Notes under the pieces: model-generated | Told to the model about the DNA's origin: nothing | Databases searched by the model: none | The model's input: the letters and a program-made list of their open reading frames with translations, nothing else | Part shown: positions 35,459 to 46,571 of the stretch, piece after piece | Layout: the number at the start of each line of letters is the position of its first letter | Position numbering within the stretch: the stretch's first letter is position 1 | Translations under genes and position numbers: made by a program | From: Capsicum annuum | Lineage: Eukaryota; Streptophyta; Magnoliopsida; Solanales; Solanaceae | Reading direction: 5' to 3' | DNA length: 64,000 bases | Assembly (NCBI RefSeq): GCF_002878395.1 | Contig: NC_061112.1 | Location: 40,104,727 to 40,168,726 of the forward strand

Positions 35459-35650
35459 GATTTGTTGTTGTTGAGTTGTTATTTCAACTGTTGTTTTCTA
35501 TTGTAACTACACGTCATTTTTTGTTGGAGTTGGTCGATGTTGTACCGTTGTTCTCGTTGGTACGTTGTTGTGTGTTGTCATTGTTTTATTATTGCTGTTA
35601 TGCGAAGCTGGTGTTGCTGTCGTGGATATTATTGTTGTTGTTTTAGTCGG
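35459..35650. repeat. GTT-rich low-complexity tract
   Basis: A degenerate trinucleotide tract (TTG/GTT on +, AAC on -) with interruptions such as GTACGTTGTTG and GCTGTCGTGG. It lies about 80-270 bp upstream of the Tat TATA box in sense, the same place where other LTRs here keep motif arrays. A minus frame through it (35507-35710) is Thr/Asn/Pro-rich and not a gene. Confidence 0.7.
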
Positions 35651-36246
35651 GTCAGGGAAAGGGTTATAAGGTGGGTTGGTTGGGTTTATTGAAATTAAAA
35701 AGAAAAGCATAGGTAGATTAAGCTATTTATTAAATAGCTAAATTATATTGAGATTTAATCAATCTCATTTAAATTTTAGTCAAATTAAAAATTAATTAAT
35801 CAATTGTATTACAATTATGGTTGAATTGATTCAATTATGGTCAAATTCAATTAATCAGCTAATTGAATCAAAATTTGATACGAACTACAAAATCGATTTA
35901 ATTTCATTTTTCTTGATTTAATAAAATTAGAAAAATATTTTTTTCAAATAGATTATTTTCAAGAACAAATTATATTTAATCAAGATTTATCCGATTTGAA
36001 CTAATCTTCATGATAGTTCTTCATTAAATATTGACTTTTGATAAAATAATTATTTAATCAACTAAAATTACAAGATCTCGTATACATAAATACGAAGATG
36101 TATAATTCATCATTTAAATGACAAAATTAACCTAAATAAATAATTTAGAAAGTATTTACCCAGATAAAATAAATATTTTAATTTTATTTAAAATGAAAGA
36201 AACTCAAAATCAAACCTATTCGTGGAAAAAAAATTAGGTGTCAACA

Positions 36247-37638
36247 GAGAGTGATTCAGCATAAAGTATTGAGTGGCGAGGCTATGGAAGACTCACTCGA
36301 CTCAGATAGTGTTTTGTGGATTGGAAGCTGAGTTTGTGTGCTGAAAGTGGGTGACTGGGTGAGGTTGATCTTGGAGGAAGTTCATTGTACTAGGTACTTC
36401 ATTCATTCGGTAGTGACTAAAATGTATCGTGATTTGAGACAACACTACTGGTGGGGTGCTATGAGGAAGGATGTAGCAGATTTTATAGCTCATTTCCTAT
36501 GTTGTCAATAGGTGAAGGCTGAGAATTTGAGGTTGGGTGGTTTGTTTCAGAGGTTACCCATCCCGAGTGGAAGTGGGAATGGATCACTTATTTTGATAGT
36601 GTTTGGTTCATTATGGATTAATTGATCAAATTTTCTTATTTTATTCAGGTTTCCTATAGTGCTGAGAGGTTGGCCTGTATCTATGTTCGTGAGATGCTTC
36701 ATCTCCATGGTGTACTAGTGTCTATTTCCTAAAAGGTTTAATTTTCAGTTCTCATTTTTAGAAGGCTTTTCAGATGGAGTTTGGTACTCGAGTTGATCAT
36801 AGCATAACTTTTAAAACCCATACTGATTGTCAGTAGGAGCACACTATTCAGGTTTTGGAGGATATGCTCTGCGCCTGTGTTTTGGACTTTGGAGCTTAGT
36901 GGGAGAAATATTTATCCTTGGAAGAGTTTGCGTATAATAATAACTACCATTCGAGTATTGATACGCTCCTTTCAAGGCTTTATATCGTAGTCTTTGTCGC
37001 TCTCAAGTTTTTTGGTTTGAGGTTTCTAAGATTAGACCTCGAGGTACAAACTTGCTTCGTGAGTTTTTGGATAGAGTTTGGTTTATTCAGGATCAACTTT
37101 GAGCAGCTCAGAGAAGGTAGAGGTGCTATGCAGATTGCAGACTTGATGCCTTGAGATTCACTATTGGTGATTGAGTTTTCCTTTGTGCATCACCCATAAA
37201 AGGCATGATAAGATTTGGGAAGAGGGCAAGCTTAGCCTCGGGTATATCAGTCCATTTGAGATTCATTGAACTATTGGGGATGTAGCTTATGAGTTAGCAT
37301 TACTTCCAGATTTTTCAACCATTCATCAAGATTTTTATATATCCATGCTACGGTGTTATATTTTGGATGAGTCTCATGTCATTCGTTGGGAGAAAGTGCA
37401 GTTAGATGAGAGGTTGTCCATTATTGATGAGCTAGTTTCCATTTTTGCCTGGAATATTAGGCGGTTCCATTTTAGAGATATTTCGGTGTTAAGGTCCAAT
37501 GAAGACACTGTTCTATACATGATGCTACTTGTGAGGTCGAGTACGATGTGCATAGTAGTTATTCCCTATTTTTTTACTGATTCGAGTGTTTACCTTACCT
37601 TTAGTTTGAGAATGAACTAGATTCTTAGTGGTGGATAT
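36247..37638 (+). pseudogene. Element A integrase and chromodomain remnant
   Basis: In order: zinc region HCTRYFIH, TKMYRDLRQHYWWGAM, RKDVADFIAHFLCCQ with a stop (the first Cys of the CxxC reads Phe). The core is degraded, with the second-Asp region lost. Then HTIQVLEDML, EEFAYNNNYHSSID (36918-), GDVAYELALLPDF, and SMLRCYILDESHVIRWEKVQ (37345-) leading into EEP-like DELVSIFAWNIRRF and a decayed chromodomain. About five frames are needed to read it. Immediately downstream a weak purine tract (TAGTGGTGGATAT) precedes the LTR. Confidence 0.8.
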
Positions 37639-37689
37639 TGTAAGGACTTGATTCTATGAATTTTTCTTTTTATGTGTTTTGATCATTTT
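37639..37689 (+). repeat. Element A 3' LTR, piece 1
   Basis: TGTAAGGACTTGATTCTATG opens the LTR. B begins TGTAATGACTTGATT on its sense strand. The piece ends with the ATTTT target of T2 (37685-37689). Confidence 0.78.
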
Positions 37690-39841
37690 TGTCACGGCCC
37701 AAGGCTAACCCACTAGTTGCGACACGATGCTTAAGGCCACAAATGACCCCAACCTAACCGTGGTCTGGTACCTGCTATGAGCACTAAATAAGATGAAAGC
37801 AAAACAACATGTGCGGAATATGAACCAATAAAGTAATGTCATTCTAAATACGACAACATATAAAAGACATGTCTAAAGTATCTGATAAACACTAGAAACT
37901 GAACTGTCTGTCTGAAACAACTTATAATAACTGAAAAACTAAATAACTATCTGACTGTCTGAAAGCCTCTAAGAATCATAAGGAGTTTATGGACAAATCC
38001 CCTAACTAAATCCAACTGACAGAGCATTAAAAAATACTGGAATAATGGTAAAGCACCTCATGTCCACGATGGAGGAGAACTCACCACTACTATTGTTGGG
38101 TGATGCTGGACGGTCTATGAACGATTGAAAAATTGAGTATTCGAACCTATGTTATAAGCCAACATAGCGCAAGAGAAGGGCATGCGATTAGTACTTTGAA
38201 TGTACTGGTACGTAAGATAAGAACCAACTGAGAACTCAAGACCAAGCATAAACATGTACTAAAATAACCTATAAATCTATGTTATTGAATCACCATAATA
38301 ACATGACCGGATAATTGGAGTCTGTATATTCGATCAAGCAATCCTAAACTGATCTATACTGAAAACTACACTGAAACTGTGGTAGCTAACTACAGCCGAT
38401 ATGCCCCAATCTGAGCTATTGGGGTCAACCCAGTAACCCCAGTTGAAAGGGTGTTAGTACCTTGTCAAGAGTACCAACACGTGGCAGGTGATATGGATCC
38501 ACAAGGCTGATGTCCCAAAGGACAAGGGTATCATGCCTAACTGATGGGGGACCCCTCATAATCTACAGTGGCGTCATAGGTCTAGAACGTAGGGACTACT
38601 ACCAACGAATCATGCCTAACAAACTGGGGAGCTGCCATCCCTACATTCACTCGGTGCTAAGTATTACTCCCAACTGAATGAAATTGGTATTATTATTAGT
38701 TTAACATGATATGGTACTATACTGATAAATGCTTAGCATGAACATGATAATCTGAATCTGATAAAAAATGGTTTGACAGACTTGTTACTTGCAAAAAAAA
38801 ACATGTAAAACACCTAGGTATCGGGTGTTCATAAGCTGCCAATACTGAATGATTACAAAATATGATAACAATGCTTAAAATAGTAGTATGAAGTTATAGT
38901 TCTAAGACCCAAAATATAAGACATTTCAACAAACAGGTGAGAAACATGAATTTGAATATAGGGATGTGTTACACATGAGAGGACAACATATTTACATGGT
39001 TTAATGCATAATTTGATATTGTAACATGAAATCACTTGAATATGACATGGGAACTTGAAATTTAAAGCATAAAATAACCTAATTTTACATGGGATCACAT
39101 GAGGACATAGATTGAGTCAATTTACTAAGGAAAAGCATGGATTGATTTCATCTTGAACGTGTGAAAATTCTATAATGAAGTAAAAACTCATACTTTAATC
39201 AAAAAGATGGTTTTGGGGATCAATGGGTGAAAAGGACCCATTTATGAATACCCTACATACCTCAATACCTAGATTCATGAAGATTGCTTGAACTTGAAAG
39301 CTTGAACTCGTTGATTCGGGGAATGGGGATAGGATTTTATTCTTGGGAAGAAGGAGGGTTTCTAATGAGTAATTTTGAGAGAAAGGGGAAAATAATGCCC
39401 CTATTGATGTCCCCAACCATGTTATGCACTACTTGGGTTGAGGAAAAAATATTAAATTGCCCCTTGATTTCTGTAATCAAGAAGCTGGATGAAAGAAACC
39501 AACGCGTTGCATCCCTTACTCTAGGGGATAGACTAACGTGTCGTATCCCTTGCTCAGAGGGAGAGACCAACATGTTGTGGACCCCATCATAATGGGAGAG
39601 ACCAAAGCGCTGCAGGCCTATTGCGAGGGATCTGTGTCTCCACTATCCAAACATGTCCTGAACCCCATCCAAAAATCCTAAAACTTTCCTGAGACATACC
39701 TTTAATAGAAAAATAAAATCTCTAAAGTCTTGGGGTCTTGAAATGACTAAGTCCTCGAAACTTACTCACATTTTCAATCCTTGGACCTTTTAAGCATGCA
39801 ACTATAACTGATCCGAGCTTATAATCTTATGAGTTATTACA
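37690..39841 (-). repeat. T2 3' LTR
   Basis: 2,152 bp, TGTCACGGCC ... GTTATTACA. It contains the motif array 39498-39615 and inverted-repeat segments 38404-38444. Frames 39195-39592 in it (both strands) run through the motif array and are not genes. Confidence 0.9.
39498..39620 (-). promoter_or_regulatory. T2 LTR motif array, four 34-35-bp units
   Basis: CCAACGCGTTGCA (39498), CTAACGTGTCGTA (39532), CCAACATGTTGTG (39566) and CCAAAGCGCTGCA (39601), at steps of 34, 34 and 35. The core in two copies is a perfect 8-bp palindrome (AACGCGTT, AACATGTT). The other LTR has cores at 56763, 56797, 56831 and 56866 with the same 34-34-35 steps. Confidence 0.78.
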
Positions 39842-39855
39842 ATATCTCCCCCTTG
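39842..39855 (-). other. T2 polypurine tract
   Basis: Minus strand CAAGGGGGAGATAT directly before the 3' LTR, nearly identical to T1 and T3. Confidence 0.85.
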
Positions 39856-40074
39856 GGACCATTCGTACTCGAATAAGACTAGTTAACCTGAGATACTATG
39901 TATATTGAGAGTCTATACTTGAACACTAATAAAATGAAACATGATCAGATAACTGGGTCTGAAATATAACACATACTATATGGGCTAAACTAACTTCATC
40001 AATGCATGTTGTGATAAGAGAACAGTAGCATAGCTAAAATAGAGAATGAAAAGAGTCAATCTAAGGAAAAAATT

Positions 40075-40490
40075 TACCTCAAGATGAGTCTGAATTTGTG
40101 GAGGAAAGATGAAGGTACCAGGCTCGCATATTTGCTTCTGCTTTTTAAGTAACTCCCTCTTTGGACTGATTTCTCCATAGAACCTCAACCAAAGAAACTT
40201 CTTTATTCCTTAGCCTACAAATATGATGATCAAGGATCTCAACTGGGACTTCTTCATAAGAAAGACTATCCTTAACATTTATACTTTCTAAAGGAACAAC
40301 AGAAGCTGAATCACCAATGCATTTCTTTAACAAAGAAATATGGAACACCAGATGCACTGATGCCAAATCTATAGGAAACTCAAGCTCATAAGCTACCTTC
40401 CCAAAACAATTTAAGATTCTATATGGGCCAACATAGCAGGGACAGAGTTTCCCCCTCTTGACAAATCTCTTCACTCCTTTCATAGGAATT
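40075..40490 (-). pseudogene. T2 integrase tail and chromodomain
   Basis: The frame 40483-40145 has MKGVKRFVKRGKLCPCYVGP, YRILNCFGKVAYELEFP, SVHLVFHISLLKKCIGDSAS and then the chromodomain start YEEVPVEILDHHICRLRNKE followed by VLWRNQSKEGVT. The rest, with the final helix, reads on to about 40085. A fairly well preserved piece. Confidence 0.88.
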
Positions 40491-41450
40491 TTTTTTCAAA
40501 TAGACCAAGTCACCAACATCAAACTCAAGTTTCCTTCTTCTCACATCTATATAAGATTTATGATGGCTTTGGGTTGTCTTTAGCCTCTCTTGAATTAACT
40601 AAACTTTCTCCATCTTTTCAAATACTGAATCTAGCCCTATCAAAGTAGCCTTACCTACTTCAAACCAACCAATAGAAGATCTACATCTACTTCCATAGAA
40701 AGCCTTAAACGGGGCCATCTGAATACTAGAGTGATAACTATTGTTGTAGGCAAACTCAATCAAAGGTAAGTTTTCATCCCAACGACCTTTGAAGTCAATA
40801 ATACATACCCTCAACATGTTCTCTAAAGTCTAAATTGTTCGCTATACATGACTATCTATTTAAGGATGAAAAGTTGTACTGAGGTGAGCTTTGGTGCCAA
40901 GACCCTTCTGAAAAGTTTTCCAAAAGTGAGAGGTAAACTGAGTACCTCTATCTAAAAAAATAGATAATGGAACCCCATACAAATTCACCAAATCCCTAAG
41001 ATAGAGTCTAGCATAAGCCTTAGCTGAATACAAAGTATGAACTGACAAAAAATAAGCTGACTTGGTCTTTCAATCTACAATGACCCAAATCGAATCATGT
41101 TGATGATGAATACGAGGCAAACCTATCACAAAATCTATATTCACCCTCTTCTACTTCCAAGTGGGGATGCTAAACTCCTGAAGTGTGCCACTAGGCCTTT
41201 GGTGATCAACCTTAACCTGCTGACAGTTCGAACACTTAGCCACAAACTTTGTAATATCTTTCTTCATACCACCCCACCAATAGATTTCGTGCAAGTCATG
41301 GTATATCTTAGTGGCTCTGGGGTGAATATAATACCATGTACCATGCACTTCTGCTAATATTCATTGTCTCAAACCATCAACCCTAATAATGAAGCATACC
41401 ATATCCCCTATGGGAGAAAACCTCCACCTTCTTATCTCTAATCGCCTCCT
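40491..41450 (-). pseudogene. T2 integrase core
   Basis: Frames 41348-41151 (zinc HHCC: HGTWYYIHPRATKIYHDLHE, KDITKFVAKCSNCQQVKVDH), 41048-40860 (LYSAKAYARLYLRDLVNLYG, FLDRGTQFTSHFW: second Asp kept as LDRGTQF) and 40817-40599 (LPLIEFAYNNSYHSSIQMAP, GWFEVGKATLIG). The catalytic Glu codon is a TAG stop on the minus strand, just before RTI (near 40842), with another TAG where Gln of TIQTLE is expected. Confidence 0.86.
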
Positions 41451-42110
41451 TTAACCTAACCAAACTAGGATCCTATATTTCTTTCCTTTTACCTTGGAAA
41501 TCAATGAAGATTCTGCTCCATTCAGAACCCATATACTACTTTCGGCCAAATCAACCAGCCAAACTCCTAACCAAGTAAGTTGATGAACCTCACAGACTAA
41601 CTCTTTCTTATCACCTTCAACATGGGCAACACTACCCATAGACAGTCTACTAAGGGCATTTGTCACTACATTGGCCTTTCTCGGATGATACAACACACTC
41701 ATATCATAATTTTTTAACAACTAAAGCCATCTTATCTTATGAAGATTTAGGTCTTTCTGCATGAACACATACAGTAAACTCTTGTGATCCATGAACACAT
41801 GAACATGAACCCAGATAAAGATATTGCCTCCAAATTTTTACAGTGAATAAAAGGACTACCAACTCAAGATCATGGGTTGGATGATTCTTTTCATATGGTT
41901 TAAGTTGTCTAGAGGAGTAGGCTATGACCTTGCCTATCTACATCAAAACACAGCCAAGAAAAACTTTAGAAGAATCATAATATACTATGAACCCATCTGT
42001 GCCATCTGGCATAGTCAATACTGGAGCGGAAATGAGTAGAGTCTTTAACTCCTAAAACCTCTTCTTGCAGAACTATGACCACTAGAATTTGATCTTTTGT
42101 TGGGTTAGCC
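41451..42110 (-). pseudogene. T2 RNase H
   Basis: The frame 41720-41451 reads LKNYDMSVLYHPRKANVVTN and ALSRLSMGSVAHVEGDKKEL. The last acidic residue (ADALSR) reads TNALSR. The upstream part with YKPYEKN-like and [15 protein letters not shown] text is readable with stops up to 42110. Confidence 0.78.
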
Positions 42111-42960
42111 TAGATATGGGAGATGTAATATAATAAAACCCTTCGACAAACCATCAGTAATAGCCATCCAAACTCAAGAAACTCCTAATATTAGATAGAG
42201 AGATGGGTCTATGATAGTTTTTTACTGCTTTGGTCTTTTAAGAATCAACTCAGATGCCATCACCAGAAATGTATGACCAAGAAAAGCTACTGATTTCAAC
42301 TAAAAATAGCACTTGTTGAACTTAGCGAACAATTGATGATCTTTAAGGGTCTGCAACAAAACTCTCAGATGGTCTGCATAATTATTCTCACTATGGGATA
42401 AACAAGGATATCATCAATGAAGACTATGAAAAACATGTCCAAGTAATTTTTGAACACCCTATTCATCAAGTCCGTGAAAGTTGTAGGGGCATTTGTTAGT
42501 CCAAAAGACATAACTAGGAATTTAAAGTAACTATACAAAGTTCTGAAGGTTGTCTTTGGAATGTCACATTCTCTGACTCTAACCTGATGATGATCGGATC
42601 TAAGGTTTATATTGTAGAAATAACTTATACCCTGAAGTTGGTCGAATAAGTCATCAATTCTGGGAAGTGGATCTTATTCTTGATGGAAACTTTGTTCAAC
42701 TGATAGTAGTCGATACACATTCTGAGAGAACCGTTTTGCTTATGCACCAATAGAACTGGAGTACCCCATAGGCAAATACTAGACCTGATGAAACCTTATC
42801 TAAGAGATCCTTGAACTATTACTTAAATTTCTTAAGTTCAACTGAGCCATTCTACAGGGTCGAATAGAGATAGGCTGGGTATCTGGAAGGAGATCTATTT
42901 TGAAGTCAATTTTCTTTTTAGAAGGAATTTTGGAGAGATCTTTGGGAAATACATCTGGAA
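42111..42960 (-). pseudogene. T2 reverse transcriptase
   Basis: The active-site region reads [15 protein letters not shown] (FIDD codons 42410-42421). Neighbouring blocks [15 protein letters not shown] and [18 protein letters not shown] text are near 42470-42560. Stops and frame changes are scattered, and no long open frame is left. Confidence 0.8.
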
Positions 42961-43520
42961 ATTCCCTTACAACTAAAACTGATTCAAGACTCGAAGTCTC
43001 AAAATTTTAGTCCTTGACTTAGAAGAGATGGTAAATGCAACGCTTAGATATCATCGTTCTTTCCTTAAGATATGAAACAATTTGACCCCTAAGCACTGAA
43101 GTACTACCCCTCCATTTGATAATTGTCTTATTAGGAAATTGGAACTGAACAATTCTATTTCTGTAGTCGACTAAAGCATAACATGAGTGGAGCCAATCCA
43201 TGCTGAGAATGATGTAAAAATCAGTTATCTCTAACTTCACAAGATCAACTAAAGTAAATTTTTGAGACACTCTGACCGGTTAATTTCTGTGTACCTGTCT
43301 GGCTATAATAAACCTACCCACTAGGGTAGACACTAAGAAAGGATCTACTAATATTTCTGGATTGATGTCAAAGTATACAGCTATGTAAGGCGTCATAAAT
43401 AAAAGTGAAGTTCCAGGATCTAACAGTGCATAAATGTGAAGATGAAAGACTTACAACATACCTGTAACCACATCAAGAGAACTTTTCTGATCCTAGCTAG
43501 TCTAGAGGGCATATAATTTA
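42961..43520 (-). pseudogene. T2 protease
   Basis: The frame 43270-43019 has MSQKFTLVDLVKLEITDFYI then ILSMDWLHSCYALVDYRNRI, the second half of the protease and start of the linker. The first half, with LLDPGTSLLF near 43420, follows upstream with YVLHLHIYA before it. The active-site Asp-Pro-Gly looks intact. Confidence 0.8.
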
Positions 43521-43559
43521 TTTTGGCGATGGAAGTGGCACCCTACTGAGTCGGGTGAC

Positions 43560-44597
43560 TGCTGGTCCTGCTGATCACTTCTATCCCTCCACATGCCTAT
43601 AAGGCACTCTCTCACCCTATGTCCTAGTTTACCATACCCCAAACACCTATCACTACCAGCTCTACACTTACCCTGATGATTTCTACCATACTGTAGAGCG
43701 AATTGGTATGACCATTGTCCATACTTCCCTAGGACTTGGAGCCTGGTACTCTATTCTAGCTGTCCTTCCTGGACTTTGGCATTGGAGCACTGGCTAAAGA
43801 TGGAGCTGGGACTGAAAATTTTTAGCAAAATTTGGAATGGTTACCGCATTCTAACCTTGGTTGAGAAAAGTTGAAACTACTTGTTATGGCCCTCTTATTC
43901 CTCTTTCTTTCTTCTTAAGTTTCTTCTTAATATGTTGATCATGAACCATAAGTCTAGATAATTCCATCTATCAAATACACCAAATACAAACTTACTCATT
44001 TTGGACCTATGGTCAACCACCATAATAGGAGAATACCTTGCTAACTGAGTGAACTTGAGCGAGTACTCCTTCACACTCATACTACCCTACTTCAAATTTA
44101 TGAAATCCTGAACCTTAGCTTCCCTCAACTCTAGTGGGAAGAACTTATTTAGGAAAGTCGTGGAAAACTCTTTCCATTTTATAGGATCTATTTCTACACC
44201 ACTATCTTCCTTCCGCTGCTTAAACCAAGTGTGAGCTACTTCCTGTAACTGATATGCAGCCAACTCTGCACTCTAATTTGAGGTGACACCCATGATTTCT
44301 GTCACCCTCTATACTATATCCAAAAACTCCTAAGTATCCTTCTCAGACTTGGACCCAGAAAACAAAAAAGGGTTTCATCTAAGTGAATTCATAAATCCTA
44401 ATGGCAACTATATTTGCCACTGGAATTGCTGGGGAAATGGCCTACTAGTTGTGCTTAGCAGCTATAAAATGGGCCAAGGCTATGAGATTAGCCTGAAACT
44501 CAGAATGCGAAATATGGTCATTCAGAGGATCTTCCTAAATAGGTGATGGTGCTGGCTGATCCCCGTTCCTTCTTCCATTGTTTCTTATGGGAGGCAT
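43560..44597 (-). pseudogene. T2 gag
   Basis: The start ATG at 44597-44595 gives MPPIRNNGRRNGDQPAPSPI and then a stop. Capsid text continues with MSVKEYSLKFTQLARYSPIM (44080-43895), VVDHRSKMSKFVFGV and a charged tail. The zinc knuckle (43645-43604) reads CLGYGKLGHRVREC: the second Cys is Tyr (43636-43634). Confidence 0.83.
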
Positions 44598-44802
44598 TAT
44601 TGTAAACAGAATAACGGATGAGTTAGAAAGGGGAATTAAATAGAGTTCATTCTCTTTTGCATGACATGAACATTGATAGAAAGGGAAACTTTCCTAAAAT
44701 ATCTTGTAGCCTCTTGTCTATAAGTGCGGTGCGCTTAACACCCATGCACAAGACTCTAGTCAACATGGCTTTCAGACACCCTAGGAAACTTTAAAAACTT
44801 AA

Positions 44803-44814
44803 GCTTTGATACCA
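44803..44814 (-). other. T2 primer binding site
   Basis: Minus strand TGGTATCAAAGC, one change from the initiator-Met complement TGGTATCAGAGC. Confidence 0.86.
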
Positions 44815-44819
44815 AGTTT

Positions 44820-46571
44820 TTTCATGACCCGGGTCTACCCCTAAATCACGACATGGTCCTTAAGGCCAATAGTGACCCAAAGCTTACCCATGGTTTGGTA
44901 CCTATTATGAGCACTGAATAAGATAAAAGAAAAATAACATGTGCAAAATAAAGTATTGTCATTCTGAATATGGAAACATATAAAATACATGTCTGAAGTA
45001 TATGATAAACACTAGAAATTAAACTATTTGCCTAAAATACTGATAATACTTGAAAAGCTGAACGGCTATCTAACTAACTAAAAGCCTCTAAAAATCATAA
45101 GGAGTTGATGGGATGAATCCCCCAACTAACTCCAACTGACTGAGCATACAAAATATTAAAATAATGGTAAAGAACCTCATGTTCTCAATGAAAGAGGACT
45201 CACCACTACTGTTGTTGGGTAATGCTGGACGGTCTATGAATGGTCGAAAAACTGAGAATCCCAACCTATGTTATAAGATAACATACCGTAAGATAAGGGT
45301 ATATGATTAGTACTTTAAATGTATTGGTAGGTGATATAAGTACCAACTGAAATACATATAGTAATGGAACATGGATGTATGAATAAGTAAAACTGAGAAT
45401 GCAAGACCAAGCATAAACATGTGCTGAAATAACCAGTAAATATGTGTGACTGAATCTCTATAATAACATGGCAGGATAATTAGAGTCTGTATACTTATTC
45501 AAGCAAGCACACACTCTGTATACTTATTCAAGCAAGCACAAACTGATCTAGACTGAAAAATACACTAAAATTATGGGAGCTAACTACAACCGACATGCCC
45601 TAATTTGAGCTATTGAGGTCCAACCTATAACCCCTATTGAAAGAGTGTTGGTACCTTCCCAGGGTACCAAAAAACGACTGATGAAGTGGATCCACAAGGT
45701 TGATTTCTCGAAGGATAAGGGTGTCATGCCTAATTGATGGGGGACCCCTCATAATCTATGGTGGCGCCATAGGTCTAGAACTTAGGAACTGCTACTAACG
45801 ACTTATGCCAAACTAACGGGGGAGCCTCCATCCCTCCATTCACTTAGTTCTAAGTGGTACTCCCAACTGAATGACATTGGTATTATTATTAGTTTAACAT
45901 GATATGGTACTGTACTAATAAATGCTCAGAATGAACATGATAATCTGAATCTAATAATAAAATCATGGTCTGACTGACTTGTTACCTGAAAATGGAAAGA
46001 TGTAAAAGACCTAGGTATCGGGTGTTCATAACCAGCCAGCACTGAATGATTTCAAAATATGATAACAATGCTTAAAACAGTGGTATGGAATCATAGTTCA
46101 AAGACCCAAAACATAAGTTATTTTAATAAATAGGTGAGAATCATAAATTTGAACATATGGATGTTTTACACATGAGAGAACAACATATTTACGTGGTTTA
46201 ATACATAATTTAATATTGTAACATGAAATCACTTAAATATGACTTGGGAACATGAAATTTAAAGCATGAAATAACCTAATTTTTCATGAGGTCATATGAG
46301 GACATAGATTGAGTCAATTTACTAACGAAAAGCATGGATTGAATTCATATTGAACATGTGAAAATTCTATAATGAATTAAAAACTCATACTTTAATCAAA
46401 AAGAGGGTTTTGGGCTCAATGTATTAAAGGGGCCCATTGATGAATACCCCACATACCTAAATATCTAGATTCATGAAGATTTCTTGAACTTGGAAGCTTG
46501 AACTCTTGGATTCTTGGGGAAAGGAGCTTGGATTTTATTCTTGGGAAGGAAGAGGGTTTATAATGAGTAAT
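44820..46571 (-). repeat. T2 5' LTR, inner piece
   Basis: Matches 37690-39841. It contains a 29-bp tandem duplication (45486-45514 and 45515-45543, TCTGTATACTTATTCAAGCA...) that is single in the other LTR. It ends with GTAAT (46567-46571), the target of T3. The outer piece is 56638-57145. Confidence 0.88.

Larger units (their letters stand above)
8193..36246 (-). mobile_element. Tat-lineage Ty3/gypsy element, interrupted by three insertions
   Basis: Pieces on the minus strand in order: 5' LTR 36246-33464, primer site 33460-33443, leader, gag 29917-27930, protease 18302-17136, RT/RNase H 16400-15059, second RNase H 15058-14471, integrase C-terminus 10181-9890, repeat-rich 3' region to 8193. 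It is cut by solo LTR C, T1, Athila-2 and, at its left end, Athila-1; removing the three internal insertions leaves about 12 kb. Clade is shown by the YFLDEEVLF-type linker to an archaeal-type RNase H with VIGDSDLLLHQVRGEW, and by the LTR start TGTTGACACC. The 3' LTR should lie left of the window. The flank GAGAG (36247-36251) is the predicted target duplication. Confidence 0.85.
33464..36246 (-). repeat. Tat 5' LTR, about 2.8 kb
   Basis: Minus strand starts TGTTGACACCTAATTTTT (36246) and ends next to the primer site. Very AT-rich. It holds a TATA box (35371-35380) preceded in sense by a GTT-rich tract (35459-35650). No partner LTR is in the window, because the 3' end was cut by Athila-1. Small frames inside (e.g. 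34293-34484, 35507-35710) are composition artefacts. Confidence 0.75.

Noticed and set aside
35507..35710. Minus-strand open frame rich in Thr, Asn and Pro
   Set aside because: Produced by the GTT-rich tract in the Tat LTR; no start context or family.
39195..39592. Overlapping frames on both strands in the T2 LTR
   Set aside because: They run through the motif array and promoter region of an LTR; the equivalent frames in the other LTR (56628-57014) are not conserved as protein.
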